A DNA stretch of 64,000 bases from Methylocystis heyeri (GCF_004802635.2 NZ_CP046052.1:3100001-3164000), one strand, 5' to 3'. Positions 41,301 to 50,932 are shown, numbered from the stretch's first letter. The notes: a model not told the origin generated them from the sequence alone. Numbers and translations are program-made.

Positions 41301-44206
41301 CCCAGCGCGAAATCGCTGGCCTGCAGAGTGGATATCCAATTGCGGCGCATGAAGCGCAAGGTCATCTCCAGGCCTTCGACGGCCTCGCCCTTGCCGTTGA
41401 CCGCGATCAGCTCCGGCGTCACGACGCCGGGCCGCTCGACATAGCGCGGCGTCTTGACCCCGAGCACGAAGGGAGGCAACGCAATGACGTTCTGCACATT
41501 GCGGACTTCTATGCCGTCGTCGCCCGTCACCGTCGCCTCGATCGAATATCTGCGCGGCTGGGCGGTCGGTTCGATCGTCGCGTCGAAGGTCATGCGCGCG
41601 GCGCCGCCCGCGTCGGTGCGCTGGTCGCGCTCCAGCACGGCGCTGGATTTGAACTTGCCTTCGCCCGAGAAACGGGCGTCGGTCGAGAACAAAAACCCCT
41701 CGCGATTGGGCGGCGTGAAAATATGGGGAAATTGCGCGGCGCGCCATTTCACCGGACGGTCCGCGGCGAGGCCGCCGGCAAAATATCTCGCGAGCAGATC
41801 GACGTCGAAAGTTCCGTCCAGAGCCGCCGTCTGAGGCGCGTTGAGCACGACCTCGAAGGTCGGCAGGCGATAGGCTTCCTTCTTGAAGGAGAAACGTCCG
41901 CAGGAAATGTCCTGGTCGGGCCCGGCGTCCGCGGTCTCTTCGTCGTCGGAAGGCTTTTCGCTTTCTTCCGTTTTGGCGTCTTTGGCTTTGGGCTTGGCTT
42001 TCGGCGCGTCGGGCTCGAAACGCACGGCGTAATCGCCCGTCGCCGGGGTCTGCGCGTCGAATTTGTGATAGAAGCCGCCGCTCGAATCGAGCTTCACCGG
42101 AATCCGCCATTCCTGATTGCTCGGACCCGAGACGACGAGGGTTCCGCCTTTCTTGGGAAGGCTCAGGGAGCCGCCGCGGTAGATCCGCACGAAGCCCTTG
42201 ATATGAGCGGCCTCTTCGGGACGGTAGATCGGCCGCTCCGAAAACAGATGGCACAGCGTCCGCGGCTTTTCCGCCCGCGGCGCATCGGCCTCGCCGGTCC
42301 AGGAGAGCCAGGGCGACTCCGGCCTGGACCAGTTTTCCTTGGCGTATTCGGACGGCGCGCTGTCGGGATCGATGACGAGGACGTCGAGACCCTTGCTGAC
42401 GACCACCCGCCGCAGCTCGCCTGCGCCGCGGGCGCCGGGGCTCCATGAGAAGAACCCTGAATCGTCGGTGATGCCGCTCGCGAGCGAAACGAATTTGTCG
42501 TCCTTCACGCCCTCGATGCGGATCTGGGCGCCGCCGACCGGCTGCGCCGCGCTGAGCGAGGTGACGGCGAAGCGCACCCGCGTCGGCTCCTCGACGGCGG
42601 AAAGGGTCAGGTCGGTGACCTGCACGCGAATCCAGCGGCGCACGTCCTTGTCCACGGCGCGCAGGCCGACGAGATAGGCCCCCGGCTGATCCCGCCCGGC
42701 GATGCGCGCGAAATCCTCGCGCAGATCGAGCCCGAATTTGGCGTCGCCGCCATTGCGGCGGATCGGCAGATCGGCCAGCCGCGAGACGGCGGGCGAGCCC
42801 AGGGTCTTGATCCTCTCCTTGATTGCCTCGGCTTCGATATTGCCGCTCTCCGACCATCGCTTGGGCTCGGCGCCCGGCAAAGGCGGCGCCTGATCGTCCT
42901 GCGTCTCCACGCCCTGCGCCGGGAAGGGCCAGAAGTCGCGCGCCAGCGGATCTATCGCGTGGATGCGAATGTCGGCATGGTCGTAGCCGCGCCCGCGCAA
43001 GGGCAGGAGCTGAGGGCCGAAGCGTTCGACTACGCCATATCCGGCGTCCCATTGGATCGCCGGCACGTCGCGCGTAAAGGCGAAACGCTGGACGAAAGCG
43101 GGACCGAGCGCGCGGCCGCGCTCGTCATGCAGCGCGCCGGGCGCCAAAGCGAGCTCATAGACCTTGTCGGAGAGAAATCTTCCGCTGATCTTCAGATGCG
43201 CGCGATCGGCTTCGACCGCGAGATCGTCTACCGGCGGCGTGAAGCGCAGGGCGTTGCGCGCGCGCTGGATGTCGAGTTCTTCCGGCGGCGCCGAAAAGCT
43301 CAGCGTGATCCGCCTTCTCGCCGCAGGGGCATAATCTGGCGCTTTTACGGCGCTGTCTTCGTCCTCGCCGCGGGAAACAGGCTCGGGCGCGTTGGCGGCG
43401 CAGCGCAGCACATCCGGATTTTTGTCGTCGCTCCAGCCGCGGCCGCAAGTCGCCTCGGTCACGGCGAAGGGCGGCGCCGTGCGCAAGCGCAATTCATAGG
43501 TCTCGTCGTCGAGCCCCGGCTCGTCCGAGAGCTTGAGGCGCAGGACGGCGACCCGTCCATCGGCGACGGGTTCGTGGAAACGCAGGACATAGCTTTGCTG
43601 CTTGTCGCGTTCGGCGCGCTCGAGCGGGCGGATGTCGTAGGCTGAAGGACTGAGGAGCTGTCCCCCCTGCGGCGAAACCCCGGGAGAGGGCCGCAGCTCG
43701 ATCGTCAGCAGCCGCGCCAGGGAGGCGGCGTCGACCGGCTGCGCGAAGACGAGAGCGATCTGCGTCAGCTCGGCCGGCGGATCGGCGTCGGCCGTGGGCT
43801 GCGTCGAGACAGGCGTCGGCAACAGGGCGACGAGCCTGGTTTCGGCGCCGCCCGATTTCACGCTGTAGCGGGCGAGCGGCGTCCAGGGTTCGGCCGGCCG
43901 GAATTGCAGGGCGCGCGGCCCGAGCCAGCGCCATTCGCCCGGCGGCGGCGGCGTAATCGTCGCGAATTTGTCGGGCGCGTCCTCCGGGCCGCCCGCCTTG
44001 GGGCCGGCGTCGGAAGAAAAGAAGATCGTCAGCGGGTCATAGCCGCGCAAGAATCTGTCGGGAGCGAGTCTGGCGCCGTCGGAGCGCTGAACGCGGTCGA
44101 ACACCGGCGGCGTTTCGGCCCGCAAGGGTTGCGCGAAGCCGAGCGCCGCGCAGAAGGCGAGCAGCAGGATCTTTCTCATCGCGGAGCCCGTCGGTTTCTG
44201 GGTCAT
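38342..44206 (-). CDS. yfhM: Bacterial alpha-2-macroglobulin
   Basis: A 1954-residue periplasmic protein with a signal peptide (MRKILLLAFCAALGFAQPLRA) and no lipobox. It is therefore probably soluble, unlike the E. coli lipoprotein. Macroglobulin MG domains fill the first ~1200 residues. The thioester motif GCTEQ is at residues 1478-1482 in an alpha/alpha thioester domain, followed by a C-terminal receptor-like beta domain. It traps attacking proteases by thioester linkage and works with PBP1C in envelope defence. ATG 44206 overlaps the stop of the upstream giant gene by 4 bases; ATG 44179 is an alternative start. Confidence 0.92.
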   Translation of the reverse strand: MTQKPTGSAMRKILLLAFCAALGFAQPLRAETPPVFDRVQRSDGARLAPDRFLRGYDPLTIFFSSDAGPKAGGPEDAPDKFATITPPPPGEWRWLGPRALQFRPAEPWTPLARYSVKSGGAETRLVALLPTPVSTQPTADADPPAELTQIALVFAQPVDAASLARLLTIELRPSPGVSPQGGQLLSPSAYDIRPLERAERDKQQSYVLRFHEPVADGRVAVLRLKLSDEPGLDDETYELRLRTAPPFAVTEATCGRGWSDDKNPDVLRCAANAPEPVSRGEDEDSAVKAPDYAPAARRRITLSFSAPPEELDIQRARNALRFTPPVDDLAVEADRAHLKISGRFLSDKVYELALAPGALHDERGRALGPAFVQRFAFTRDVPAIQWDAGYGVVERFGPQLLPLRGRGYDHADIRIHAIDPLARDFWPFPAQGVETQDDQAPPLPGAEPKRWSESGNIEAEAIKERIKTLGSPAVSRLADLPIRRNGGDAKFGLDLREDFARIAGRDQPGAYLVGLRAVDKDVRRWIRVQVTDLTLSAVEEPTRVRFAVTSLSAAQPVGGAQIRIEGVKDDKFVSLASGITDDSGFFSWSPGARGAGELRRVVVSKGLDVLVIDPDSAPSEYAKENWSRPESPWLSWTGEADAPRAEKPRTLCHLFSERPIYRPEEAAHIKGFVRIYRGGSLSLPKKGGTLVVSGPSNQEWRIPVKLDSSGGFYHKFDAQTPATGDYAVRFEPDAPKAKPKAKDAKTEESEKPSDDEETADAGPDQDISCGRFSFKKEAYRLPTFEVVLNAPQTAALDGTFDVDLLARYFAGGLAADRPVKWRAAQFPHIFTPPNREGFLFSTDARFSGEGKFKSSAVLERDQRTDAGGAARMTFDATIEPTAQPRRYSIEATVTGDDGIEVRNVQNVIALPPFVLGVKTPRYVERPGVVTPELIAVNGKGEAVEGLEMTLRFMRRNWISTLQASDFALGAAKYVTQAQDDIIFERKIASAKEAQKIELQAKEAGVYIVQLEAYDRLKRRQQVSVDFFVGGDTPVTFSRPPAASATVTSDKDRYAPGEVATLIVQSPFQTARALAIIEQPNGLYDYSFVDIANGFGRLAVPLKKEQTPKLAVHFLIMRGRLKDSPPQPAANFDQGKPVTIAATKWIEVTPVKNIVNVKLEHPSQARPGDEVEVTLRLSDDAGKPLAGEATFWMVDQAVLSLAKERPLDPLPDFIVARETKMAARDTRNMAFGVIPLEEIAGGDGDLQEWGAENNISVRKNFTPVPIYLPSVKVGADGAAKIKVRLPDTLTVFKLRAKAVSGPDRFGAAGGEMFIRQALVAQPALPRFARAGDSFDVGLVARIVEGPGGSGKAAIAANGLKLQGEASRKIEWAQNKPVRVDLRAEVPQDAQQEAKLRFRIERDADHAKDAVEVDLAVKPDREPTRRYEIVEIAPGETKTVAALGEAARPGTLSRTAVVAADPALVKLIAGLNALVAYPYGCTEQRLSLARAGLALKSFAPILAAAGLEDRLSANVKSTAQQIDQAVDHDGLVAFWPRARGNVSLTAWSYAFLTEADRAGEPVDKTLMDRLANILKLSLRSDYPRLLDGQEMRERAEALAALAEGGRLDDSYVAEFVRRADFLPNASVAQLAAAAASLPKVDPRVVSSLAETMWGRVKFAMRNGAQVYVGQAADSGAPIILPSETRSLAEILRAAALAAPSDPRAAVLREALLRLGEGDGWGETRADSAAITALAQYWRRPANPIKVTFASGEASKEAIIEANQPVARHVDASAAPLAIANSSNAPLIALIETSYVPQQPGALAEPVSEGFAITRGSWRIKSGAAPEKLEAQNAAIRASVGDVIEEIAEVVNPQDRTHVAISLPLAAGYEPLNPNIATAPAEAQPSSAPTLAPTWVSFGDDRVFYAYDFLPKGTYRFAFRLKAQTAGVYTEPPALVETMYRKGVRGSSAGARIEISK

Positions 44207-47200
44207 TTCCTGCCGCCTTTTTTCATGCCGGCTTTTTCGAGAAGCGCCGCCACCACCTCGTCCGGAGGCGCGGCCGGAGGGGGCGACAGGCCGAGGATCG
44301 CCGCGCGGATCGTGGTCGCGCCGGCGTCGGAGGGAGCGCGGGCCTCCAGGAACCAGCGTCCCGGCGGGAGCTTTTTCATCATCGCCACCCCTTCGGCGAC
44401 GGTTTTGCCCTCGGCGTCGAGCAACCGCGCGAAGATGCGGTCGGGCTCGGCGCGCAGGCCGACGCCGATGTCCCCGTCCCGTTTGGTCACGAAGGTGAAG
44501 AGGGCGCTCGAGCCCGGCGAAACGGCGACCGGATCGTTGACGCCCTCATGCGCCTCGATCGCCGGCTGAGCCGAGATTTCGAGCGTCCCCGAAAGCGCCC
44601 CGCCGTCATGGGCGGCGGCGATTTCGAGCGTCGTCTCGCCCGCGGCGGCATAATGATGCAGGTCCACGCCCGACGCGAAGGCGAAAGTCTCGCGCCTGCC
44701 ATTCTGGGTGAGCGCCGCAAGAGCGGGCGCGCCGCCGGTGGCGCTGATGAGCGCGGGCGTGTCGAGCTTGACGGAAAAGCGCATGGCGGCGCCTTCCAGC
44801 CTGACCCGCTGGGGCGGCGTCAGCGCGACCGTCTGCGCTTGCGGCCAGGGCGTCTTGCCGTCACGTTCGATCCAGGCGACGACAAGTCCGGGAGAAAAGG
44901 CGAGCACGGCCTCCCCGGGTCCGTCGAGCGCAATGTCGCGCCCGCGCGCGATGCGCCCGCTCTGCGAAACGAAAGTCGCCTCCGCGCCCAGGACCACGAG
45001 ACGATCGCCGGGCTTGGCCTCCAGCAAGAGCGCGCGTTCGCCGGCCGCCGGGAAAAAGCGGCGCAGCAGAGCGCCCGGCGCGAGCTTGGTCGTTTCGCCG
45101 GTGGCGCGGGCGATGCGCGCCGGCGCCGGCTCGGCGGAAAGATTGGCGAGCCAGACCCGGTCCGCGCCCGCCGCCACGCGCGAGACAGCCGCGCCGTCGC
45201 CGAAGACGCCGGTCCCGCCGGCGAAAGCGGCGAGGCCGGGGCCGAGATCGAGGGCGAGCGCTGTTTGCGATTTTTCGAGATCGACCGGCTGCACGCTCAT
45301 CGGCGGGATGACGCCCGCATAGAGCGCGCCGGCGGAGACGGGCTCGCGCGTATCGAGATCGATGGCGCGCAAGGCCGCGCGCATGGACGCGCCAGGGTCG
45401 GCGTTCCAGAGCAGCGGCTCCTTGCCGGCGGCAAAGGCCAGCGCCGCGCCCTTTGCGACGCCCATCCCCGCGCCGGCGTCCAGCGCGGGCTGCGCTAGGG
45501 AAGACCGCGCCAGCCAGAGCCGGGTTTTATTCTTCGGGGGAGCCAGCGCCGGCAGTCGTACGCGCTCGCCTTCCTGAAGATCGAGCGCGACTTCCTCGCC
45601 GCGCCAGGCGAAGGCGTCGATCCGGAGAGGCGCCTTGCAGTCGCCGCGCGCGACCAGCCACAGCGACTGGGATTGCGGCGCCAGCGGCCCTCTCTCCCGC
45701 CAGCGCAGCGCTTCGCCCGGCGTCGAGCCGGCCGCGAATTTGCCGGCGAAGGCGGCCGTGACCAGCGCTGCGTCGGGGGTCGCGACCTTGGCTGCGCAAA
45801 GGGAGGTTCCTTCGACCGGCTCCATAGCGACCTCGCCGGGGGCCCGTCCGCGCCCTTCGACGACGCGGGCCACGACGTCGATTTGCGCCTGGGCGTCCCC
45901 CAGCGGCCACAGCAGCACGCGGAGCTCGGCTTTGTCCCTGCCGGCGGGCCAGGCGACCGCCGGAGCGCGTCCGCGGTCCATGCCGATCAAGCGCCACGCG
46001 TCGCCCTCGCGGCGCTCCACCGCGAGCGCCACGTCGGCCTCCGAGCGCGCGGCGACCAGCGCAAGCGATCCTTCGGGCGTCGGGGCGAGACGCAGCGCAT
46101 GGGCGCTCGCGCCGGAAAGGCGCGTTCCGCCCTTCGCCTCCAGCGCGCCTTCGTCTTTTTCGGCGGGCAGAGCGAGGCGGATTTCGACGCCGGAGGGCTC
46201 GGTCTCGCCGTCGGCGCCTTCGCCGTCCTGCGCCTCGGACTGATCCGAGGATTCTTCGCTGCTCGCCTCCTCCTGCGCGGACGATCCCAGGCCTGCGCCG
46301 AGCTCCTCCAGCTCGAGCCGATAGGCTCCGGCGGGGAGACGCCGCGACAGCGCGAGGTTCCAGTCGTCGGGTCGGGGCTCCAGGCGCTCGACCGCTTCGC
46401 CCGACGCGGTCTTCAGGACGCCGATGGTCTCGATGTCGCCGAAGCCGGAAATATCGACGATCCCGTCCGCAGCAAGCGAAAATTCGAGCTGCGCCGGGAG
46501 GTCGACGCGGCGCGTGGCGCCCGGCTGCAATTGTTTGGAAGACAGGGAAATCTCATAATCGAGCCGGTCGTCATGGGCGAGACTGCGCGCTTCGACCCGG
46601 TAATCCCCGGCGCCGAGCTTGCCCTTGAAAGGCCGGTCCCCGGCGGTCCTGCCGACGCTTTCGTCGCCTTTGAAAATCTCGCCGATCATGCCTTCGCCGA
46701 TCGACAGCTCGACGTCGGCGTCGCCGTGGAGCGCGAAACGCCAGACATCGGGCGCGCGGGGGGCGTCTTTTCCCTGCGGTTCGCGCCATTGCAGCTTTTG
46801 CGCCGCCTCGAAAGGAAGGGCGTGAGGCCCATGACCCTCGAGCGCCGGCGGCGCCGGGACCGGCGCGAGCCGCGCCACCACCCGCCCCTCGACATCTTCC
46901 GGGCTGACGACGAGACGATAGGCGCCGGGGTCGAAATGCTGCGTGAGGGTCTTCAGCGTTCCCGGCGCGGCGAGAGGCCAGCCTTCCGCGTCTTCGAGAC
47001 GGGCGCGCCAATCATGCGCGAGGCCGAGAAGATCGAGCCGGTATTCGCCTGCCCGCGTGATGTCGAATGGTATCGCCGCGCCCTCGCCGGGCCGCAGCGT
47101 CGCGCGCGCCACGCCTTCATCGACGATCTTCGCCGCCGCCGCGAGGGCCGCCGGCGCAACGCTGAGGCCGAGATGGCCGGCCGACTCCTCCGCCGTCACC

Positions 47201-49314
47201 GCCGCGCGGTAGGCGCCGGCCCGCAGGAAGGTGGTTACGAGGCCGTTGGCGCCGGGGCCGTTGGCGTCGCCTTGTCCGAGATTGGGCGAGACCACGGCCC
47301 CGATCCGCAGCGCCGTCTTCATGCGGCCCAGAGTCTCCACCCGATAAAGCCCGCCCTGCGCGACCTCGAACCGCGCTCGCCGGGTCTCGTCCCGCGCGAG
47401 ATCGAAAAAGGCTGGACGCCCGACCGCGAAAGCGAGCGGCTTGCCCTTCTGCGTCGTCTCCGCTTCGTTTTTTTCCTCCGGCGCGGCCTCTGGAACGAAA
47501 ACGAGGCCGATGGCGCGGGAGGCCGTCGGGGCCGCGATCTTCAAGGTCGCAAGACGCTGCTCGGCTTCAATTTTTTCGTCGAGGAGCGTCGTCCCGATCA
47601 CGGCGTTCCCGTCGTCGCGCGCGACGATGCGGCCTTTCTGCGGGATTCGCACCGGCAAAGCGATCTCCCGCCCCGCGTCCTGCCGCAGGGCGAGCGGGGC
47701 TTTGGCGAGTTCCGCCGGCAGCGCGACCACGCGGGGGCCCGTCAGCAATTGCGGCGCGACATTGGCGAGGATCAGATAGGCGCCGTCCCCTTCGAGGTTT
47801 TGGGCGCCGAAGGATATTTGCGCGCGGGCCGGAGCTGGGGCGGGCGGCGGCGCGCCGAGGCCCGGCGGGCCGAGCTGCACGTCGACGACGCCCGCGGCGC
47901 CTTCCTTGGGCGTGAGTTTCAGAAAGTAGAAGCCGGCCTGAAGATCATAACGGGTCTTATCCTTGCCGTCGGCCGTGGGGGCGAGCTGGCCGAGCGCGGG
48001 TTCGATGGCGGCGTCGAGCGCGACGCCTTTGGCCTCGATCGCGACAGGCCCGTCCTGCGCCGCCTCGAAAAGGATCGAAGTCGGCCCGAACAGATTGAAC
48101 TTGCCGCGCCAGGGGGCGCCCGCGCCGATGCGGGGCGCGTCCGAAGCGATGACGCGGGCCTTGCCGTCGGTGTCGAGGCGGGCGAACAAAGCGGTCGCCG
48201 GCGCCTCGTCGCCGCCTTCGCCGGCGAGGTCGAGGAAGACCAGATGCGGTCCCGCGCCGCGGAAAGTTTCGTAATTCGATTGGCGCAGGGCGCTGAGCGC
48301 GAAGGCCTGGCCTTCATAGCCCGTCACTTCCAGCTGCGCGGCGGTCTTGCCGTCCCCGCCGAGGCGCAGAACGACCGCGGGTTGACGGCTTTTCTTGTCG
48401 ATCGCCGCCATTTGCCGCGAAGCGCCCCGCCTCGCCTCGATCGCGGCCGACGCCTGCTGCGGCAGATCGAGCCGGAAGGAATCATAGCTCGCCGGCGCCT
48501 CGAAACGCGCGATCCCGAAAGCGTCGATCACGCCTTGCGCCGCTCCCGCGGCGAGCAAGGCCGGAGTATCGAGCCGGATCAGGAAAGGCTGGGCTTTGGC
48601 GCCGTCGCCCCAGGTCAGCGGCTCGCCTCCATAGGCGGTGACGACATAGCGCCCCGGCGCCAGCGCGCCCTGAAGCCGCAGCCTGGTCATGAAGCGACCG
48701 GGCCTCGTCTCTGCGGCCGCACGCTCGAAAGCGAGGTCGACCAGCTCGCCTTCGGCGTTCCAGACCCGCAGATCCTGCAGGGCGCGGCCGATCGCTTCGA
48801 TCGCTACGGGGCCCTCTGCGGCGGTCTCGAGCGCATAGGAGCGCCGCTGGAGGTCGCCGAGCTCGCCGCTCAAAACCTTGCCGGCGGCCAGAGTCGGGGC
48901 GCCCGGCTCGGCTTCGACGAAGGGCAGCGCGGAAAGCGCGGTTTTTCCCGAGGCGTTTTTCCGCGCTTTGACGCGCAGCTTGTAGACGCCCTTGTCCAGC
49001 AGCGCGTCGATGCGGCTGTCGCGGACGCCGTCCGAATCCGAGGAGTCGAGCGGGCCGGCGATCATGTCGACGAGCTCGATGCGCGCGCCGGACGCGTTTT
49101 TGGCGCGGATCGAATAACGGCCGGGAGTGGGAATGGAGATCAGACTGTCGCCGTCCTGCCCGCCGGCCAATTCGCGCGGCGCAATGTCGACCGCTTTCGG
49201 CGCGGCTGTCCCGGCCGGAGGTTTCGCGGCCTGGTCGCGGGCCGCGCCCAGCGCGCCGGAAAAGGAAAAAAACGCAATCGCCGCCGCACAGGCGCTAAAA
49301 ACAGGACGGCGCAT
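44203..49314 (-). CDS. Giant exported multi-domain protein, partner of alpha-2-macroglobulin
   Basis: A 1703-residue protein with a signal peptide (MRRPVFSACAAAIAFFSFSG). It consists of many repeated beta-sandwich units with patterns such as PGRYVVTAYGG, AGFYFLKLTPKEGA, GAYRLVVSPEDVEG and GAYRLELEELGAG, resembling PPC-type or MG-like domains. An acidic Ser/Glu-rich linker lies near residues 1005-1050. A C-terminal MKKGGRK ends it. No enzyme motif is seen. It is translationally coupled to the macroglobulin gene by ATGA, so the two are probably made together. I infer a periplasmic scaffold or bait/inhibitor. ATG 49314 has GGGGGG upstream. Confidence 0.7.
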   Translation of the reverse strand: MRRPVFSACAAAIAFFSFSGALGAARDQAAKPPAGTAAPKAVDIAPRELAGGQDGDSLISIPTPGRYSIRAKNASGARIELVDMIAGPLDSSDSDGVRDSRIDALLDKGVYKLRVKARKNASGKTALSALPFVEAEPGAPTLAAGKVLSGELGDLQRRSYALETAAEGPVAIEAIGRALQDLRVWNAEGELVDLAFERAAAETRPGRFMTRLRLQGALAPGRYVVTAYGGEPLTWGDGAKAQPFLIRLDTPALLAAGAAQGVIDAFGIARFEAPASYDSFRLDLPQQASAAIEARRGASRQMAAIDKKSRQPAVVLRLGGDGKTAAQLEVTGYEGQAFALSALRQSNYETFRGAGPHLVFLDLAGEGGDEAPATALFARLDTDGKARVIASDAPRIGAGAPWRGKFNLFGPTSILFEAAQDGPVAIEAKGVALDAAIEPALGQLAPTADGKDKTRYDLQAGFYFLKLTPKEGAAGVVDVQLGPPGLGAPPPAPAPARAQISFGAQNLEGDGAYLILANVAPQLLTGPRVVALPAELAKAPLALRQDAGREIALPVRIPQKGRIVARDDGNAVIGTTLLDEKIEAEQRLATLKIAAPTASRAIGLVFVPEAAPEEKNEAETTQKGKPLAFAVGRPAFFDLARDETRRARFEVAQGGLYRVETLGRMKTALRIGAVVSPNLGQGDANGPGANGLVTTFLRAGAYRAAVTAEESAGHLGLSVAPAALAAAAKIVDEGVARATLRPGEGAAIPFDITRAGEYRLDLLGLAHDWRARLEDAEGWPLAAPGTLKTLTQHFDPGAYRLVVSPEDVEGRVVARLAPVPAPPALEGHGPHALPFEAAQKLQWREPQGKDAPRAPDVWRFALHGDADVELSIGEGMIGEIFKGDESVGRTAGDRPFKGKLGAGDYRVEARSLAHDDRLDYEISLSSKQLQPGATRRVDLPAQLEFSLAADGIVDISGFGDIETIGVLKTASGEAVERLEPRPDDWNLALSRRLPAGAYRLELEELGAGLGSSAQEEASSEESSDQSEAQDGEGADGETEPSGVEIRLALPAEKDEGALEAKGGTRLSGASAHALRLAPTPEGSLALVAARSEADVALAVERREGDAWRLIGMDRGRAPAVAWPAGRDKAELRVLLWPLGDAQAQIDVVARVVEGRGRAPGEVAMEPVEGTSLCAAKVATPDAALVTAAFAGKFAAGSTPGEALRWRERGPLAPQSQSLWLVARGDCKAPLRIDAFAWRGEEVALDLQEGERVRLPALAPPKNKTRLWLARSSLAQPALDAGAGMGVAKGAALAFAAGKEPLLWNADPGASMRAALRAIDLDTREPVSAGALYAGVIPPMSVQPVDLEKSQTALALDLGPGLAAFAGGTGVFGDGAAVSRVAAGADRVWLANLSAEPAPARIARATGETTKLAPGALLRRFFPAAGERALLLEAKPGDRLVVLGAEATFVSQSGRIARGRDIALDGPGEAVLAFSPGLVVAWIERDGKTPWPQAQTVALTPPQRVRLEGAAMRFSVKLDTPALISATGGAPALAALTQNGRRETFAFASGVDLHHYAAAGETTLEIAAAHDGGALSGTLEISAQPAIEAHEGVNDPVAVSPGSSALFTFVTKRDGDIGVGLRAEPDRIFARLLDAEGKTVAEGVAMMKKLPPGRWFLEARAPSDAGATTIRAAILGLSPPPAAPPDEVVAALLEKAGMKKGGRK

Positions 49315-49571
49315 CGAGCCCCCCAAAGTCGCCAAATAAAAAGAGCGGTTTGCGTCCCGCGCCCGGGGCAAGCTTAATCTGAAATCGGCGCGATGAAAGC
49401 TCTATTCGTCGGATCCGAGCGGTTTTCCTTCTCAAAAATCGGCGCCGCTCGCGCGTTGTGCTGGACGACAAGCTCGACCGCATTACCTAACCGTTATCGC
49501 CGCAGCCGCGGTTCTTTCGCCGGGACGCCGCGACGCCGAAATTAAACATGGAATTTCAATAGGAGGGGACG

Positions 49572-50171
49572 CTGTCGGAAGATCCCATTCCCGGACCGGG
49601 CGTCGATATCGATCGCCAGCAACTGGGGCGCGACCAGCTGATCGCGCTTTTGCGCGATGTGACCGAGCAGCGCGACAAAGTGGTTTCCCAATTTGAGGCG
49701 ATGGCTCTTCAGGTGAACGAGGCCACCCGGGAAATCGACGACGCCATGCTGGTTGCGGAGCATAACGCCAGGAAGGCGGAAGAGTGCGAGCATCGGACGC
49801 AACAGGAGACCGCGCGCGCCAACGCCCTCGCGGCCGAGCTCGAGGAAGAACGCCGCACGCGCGTCAAGATCGCCGCCGAATTCGCTCATTATCGCGATGT
49901 CGTGCAACATGCGCCGGTCGATGACCCGTGGGGCCAATTGGGGCGCGCCGCCTCTCAGATCGTCAACGATCGGGTGGCCTGGGCGCGGGCGAAGATTCCG
50001 CCCGACAGCCCTCTATTGCCCTGGTTCGACCGGGCGGTCGAACTCGCCAAAACCGCCGGGCGCCAGGCCTGGAAATGGGGAAAGGCCTTTTATCTCTGGG
50101 CGAAGCCGCGCGTGATCGAAGCGTGGAAATGGCTGCGCAGCGAAATAGCTCGAAGGATGAGCCGGGAATAG
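49572..50171 (+). CDS. Coiled-coil protein, probable CTG start
   Basis: About 199 residues if started at CTG 49572, which has a perfect AGGAGG 5 bases upstream (49561-49566). An in-frame TAG at 49560-49562 excludes longer forms, and there is no ATG or GTG in the first 30 codons. TTG 49650 is a weaker alternative without such a site. Residues ~30-100 form a coiled coil (EQRDKVVSQFEAMALQVNEA), then a Trp-rich amphipathic C-terminus (AWKWGKAFYLWAKPRVIEAW) that may bind membranes. No family was recognised. Confidence 0.6.
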   Translation: MSEDPIPGPGVDIDRQQLGRDQLIALLRDVTEQRDKVVSQFEAMALQVNEATREIDDAMLVAEHNARKAEECEHRTQQETARANALAAELEEERRTRVKIAAEFAHYRDVVQHAPVDDPWGQLGRAASQIVNDRVAWARAKIPPDSPLLPWFDRAVELAKTAGRQAWKWGKAFYLWAKPRVIEAWKWLRSEIARRMSRE

Positions 50172-50313
50172 AACGCCCTCTCCATTCGGCCTCCGGCCCG
50201 CGCGCGTCAGAGCGAGGCCGCGTCTTTTGGTCGCGCCGCCGCAACCGAAAGCGTCGCCGGACGTTTACGCGATAGGCTCGCTGCGAGCCGGACGCGTTTA
50301 TAGAGGGGGCCAT

Positions 50314-50880
50314 ATGCAAAGGCATTTCGAAATTTTCGTCGCGGAAGCGCCTGACGTGCTGGCGGTTCATTGGGGATGGCCGATCGCGCTCGGGCTGATC
50401 GTGGCCGCGCTCGGTTTCGCGTGCCTCTGGCGCGCTCGGGCGGCGACCCTGATCTATGTGAGTTTTCTGGGGGCGCTGCTGCTCGTGAGCGCCCTCGCGG
50501 TGCTGCTCTTCGCCATTCTGCTCGCCGGCTACTGGACCGATTTCTTCATTCACGTGCTGTGGGCGGCCATGCTGGCGGTGGTCGGGCTCATCCTCGTCAC
50601 GCGCCCGGCCATCAGCGCCGAAGCGATGACGCTGGTGATCGGGTTCTATCTCGTCACGACAGGCGTCCTATCGATCGGCTTCGCGCTTTCCGCCCATATC
50701 GAGGGGCAATGGGCCTATGCGCTCCAGGGCCTCGTCAGCGCGCTGCTCGGAGGAATGCTGCTCGCGGGCTGGCCGCTGTCCGGAGTGTGGGCGATCGGAC
50801 TGTTCATCGGGGTCGATCTGATCCTCAAGGGCGCCGCGATCGTCGCACTCGGATTGCAGCTTCGGGCGATTTCGGAATGA
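50314..50880 (+). CDS. HdeD/DUF308-family membrane protein
   Basis: A 188-residue inner-membrane protein with six predicted helices in three pairs, e.g. WPIALGLIVAALGFACLW, LIYVSFLGALLLVSALAVL and LVIGFYLVTTGVLSIGFAL. This is the pattern of HdeD (DUF308), linked to acid or envelope stress in enterobacteria. GAGGGGG precedes ATG 50314. A terminator-like hairpin follows at 50933-50960. Confidence 0.82.
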   Translation: MQRHFEIFVAEAPDVLAVHWGWPIALGLIVAALGFACLWRARAATLIYVSFLGALLLVSALAVLLFAILLAGYWTDFFIHVLWAAMLAVVGLILVTRPAISAEAMTLVIGFYLVTTGVLSIGFALSAHIEGQWAYALQGLVSALLGGMLLAGWPLSGVWAIGLFIGVDLILKGAAIVALGLQLRAISE

Positions 50881-50932
50881 ACCGGCGAACCGCCGCCGTC
50901 GTCTTCGCAGGACGATCGCGATGAACCGACAA

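Noticed and set aside
45673-49377. 1234-codon plus-strand open frame opposite the giant exported protein
   Set aside because: It is Arg/Gly/Asp-rich with no recognisable fold and mirrors the codon pattern of the real minus-strand gene; antisense frames stay open in such GC-rich DNA.
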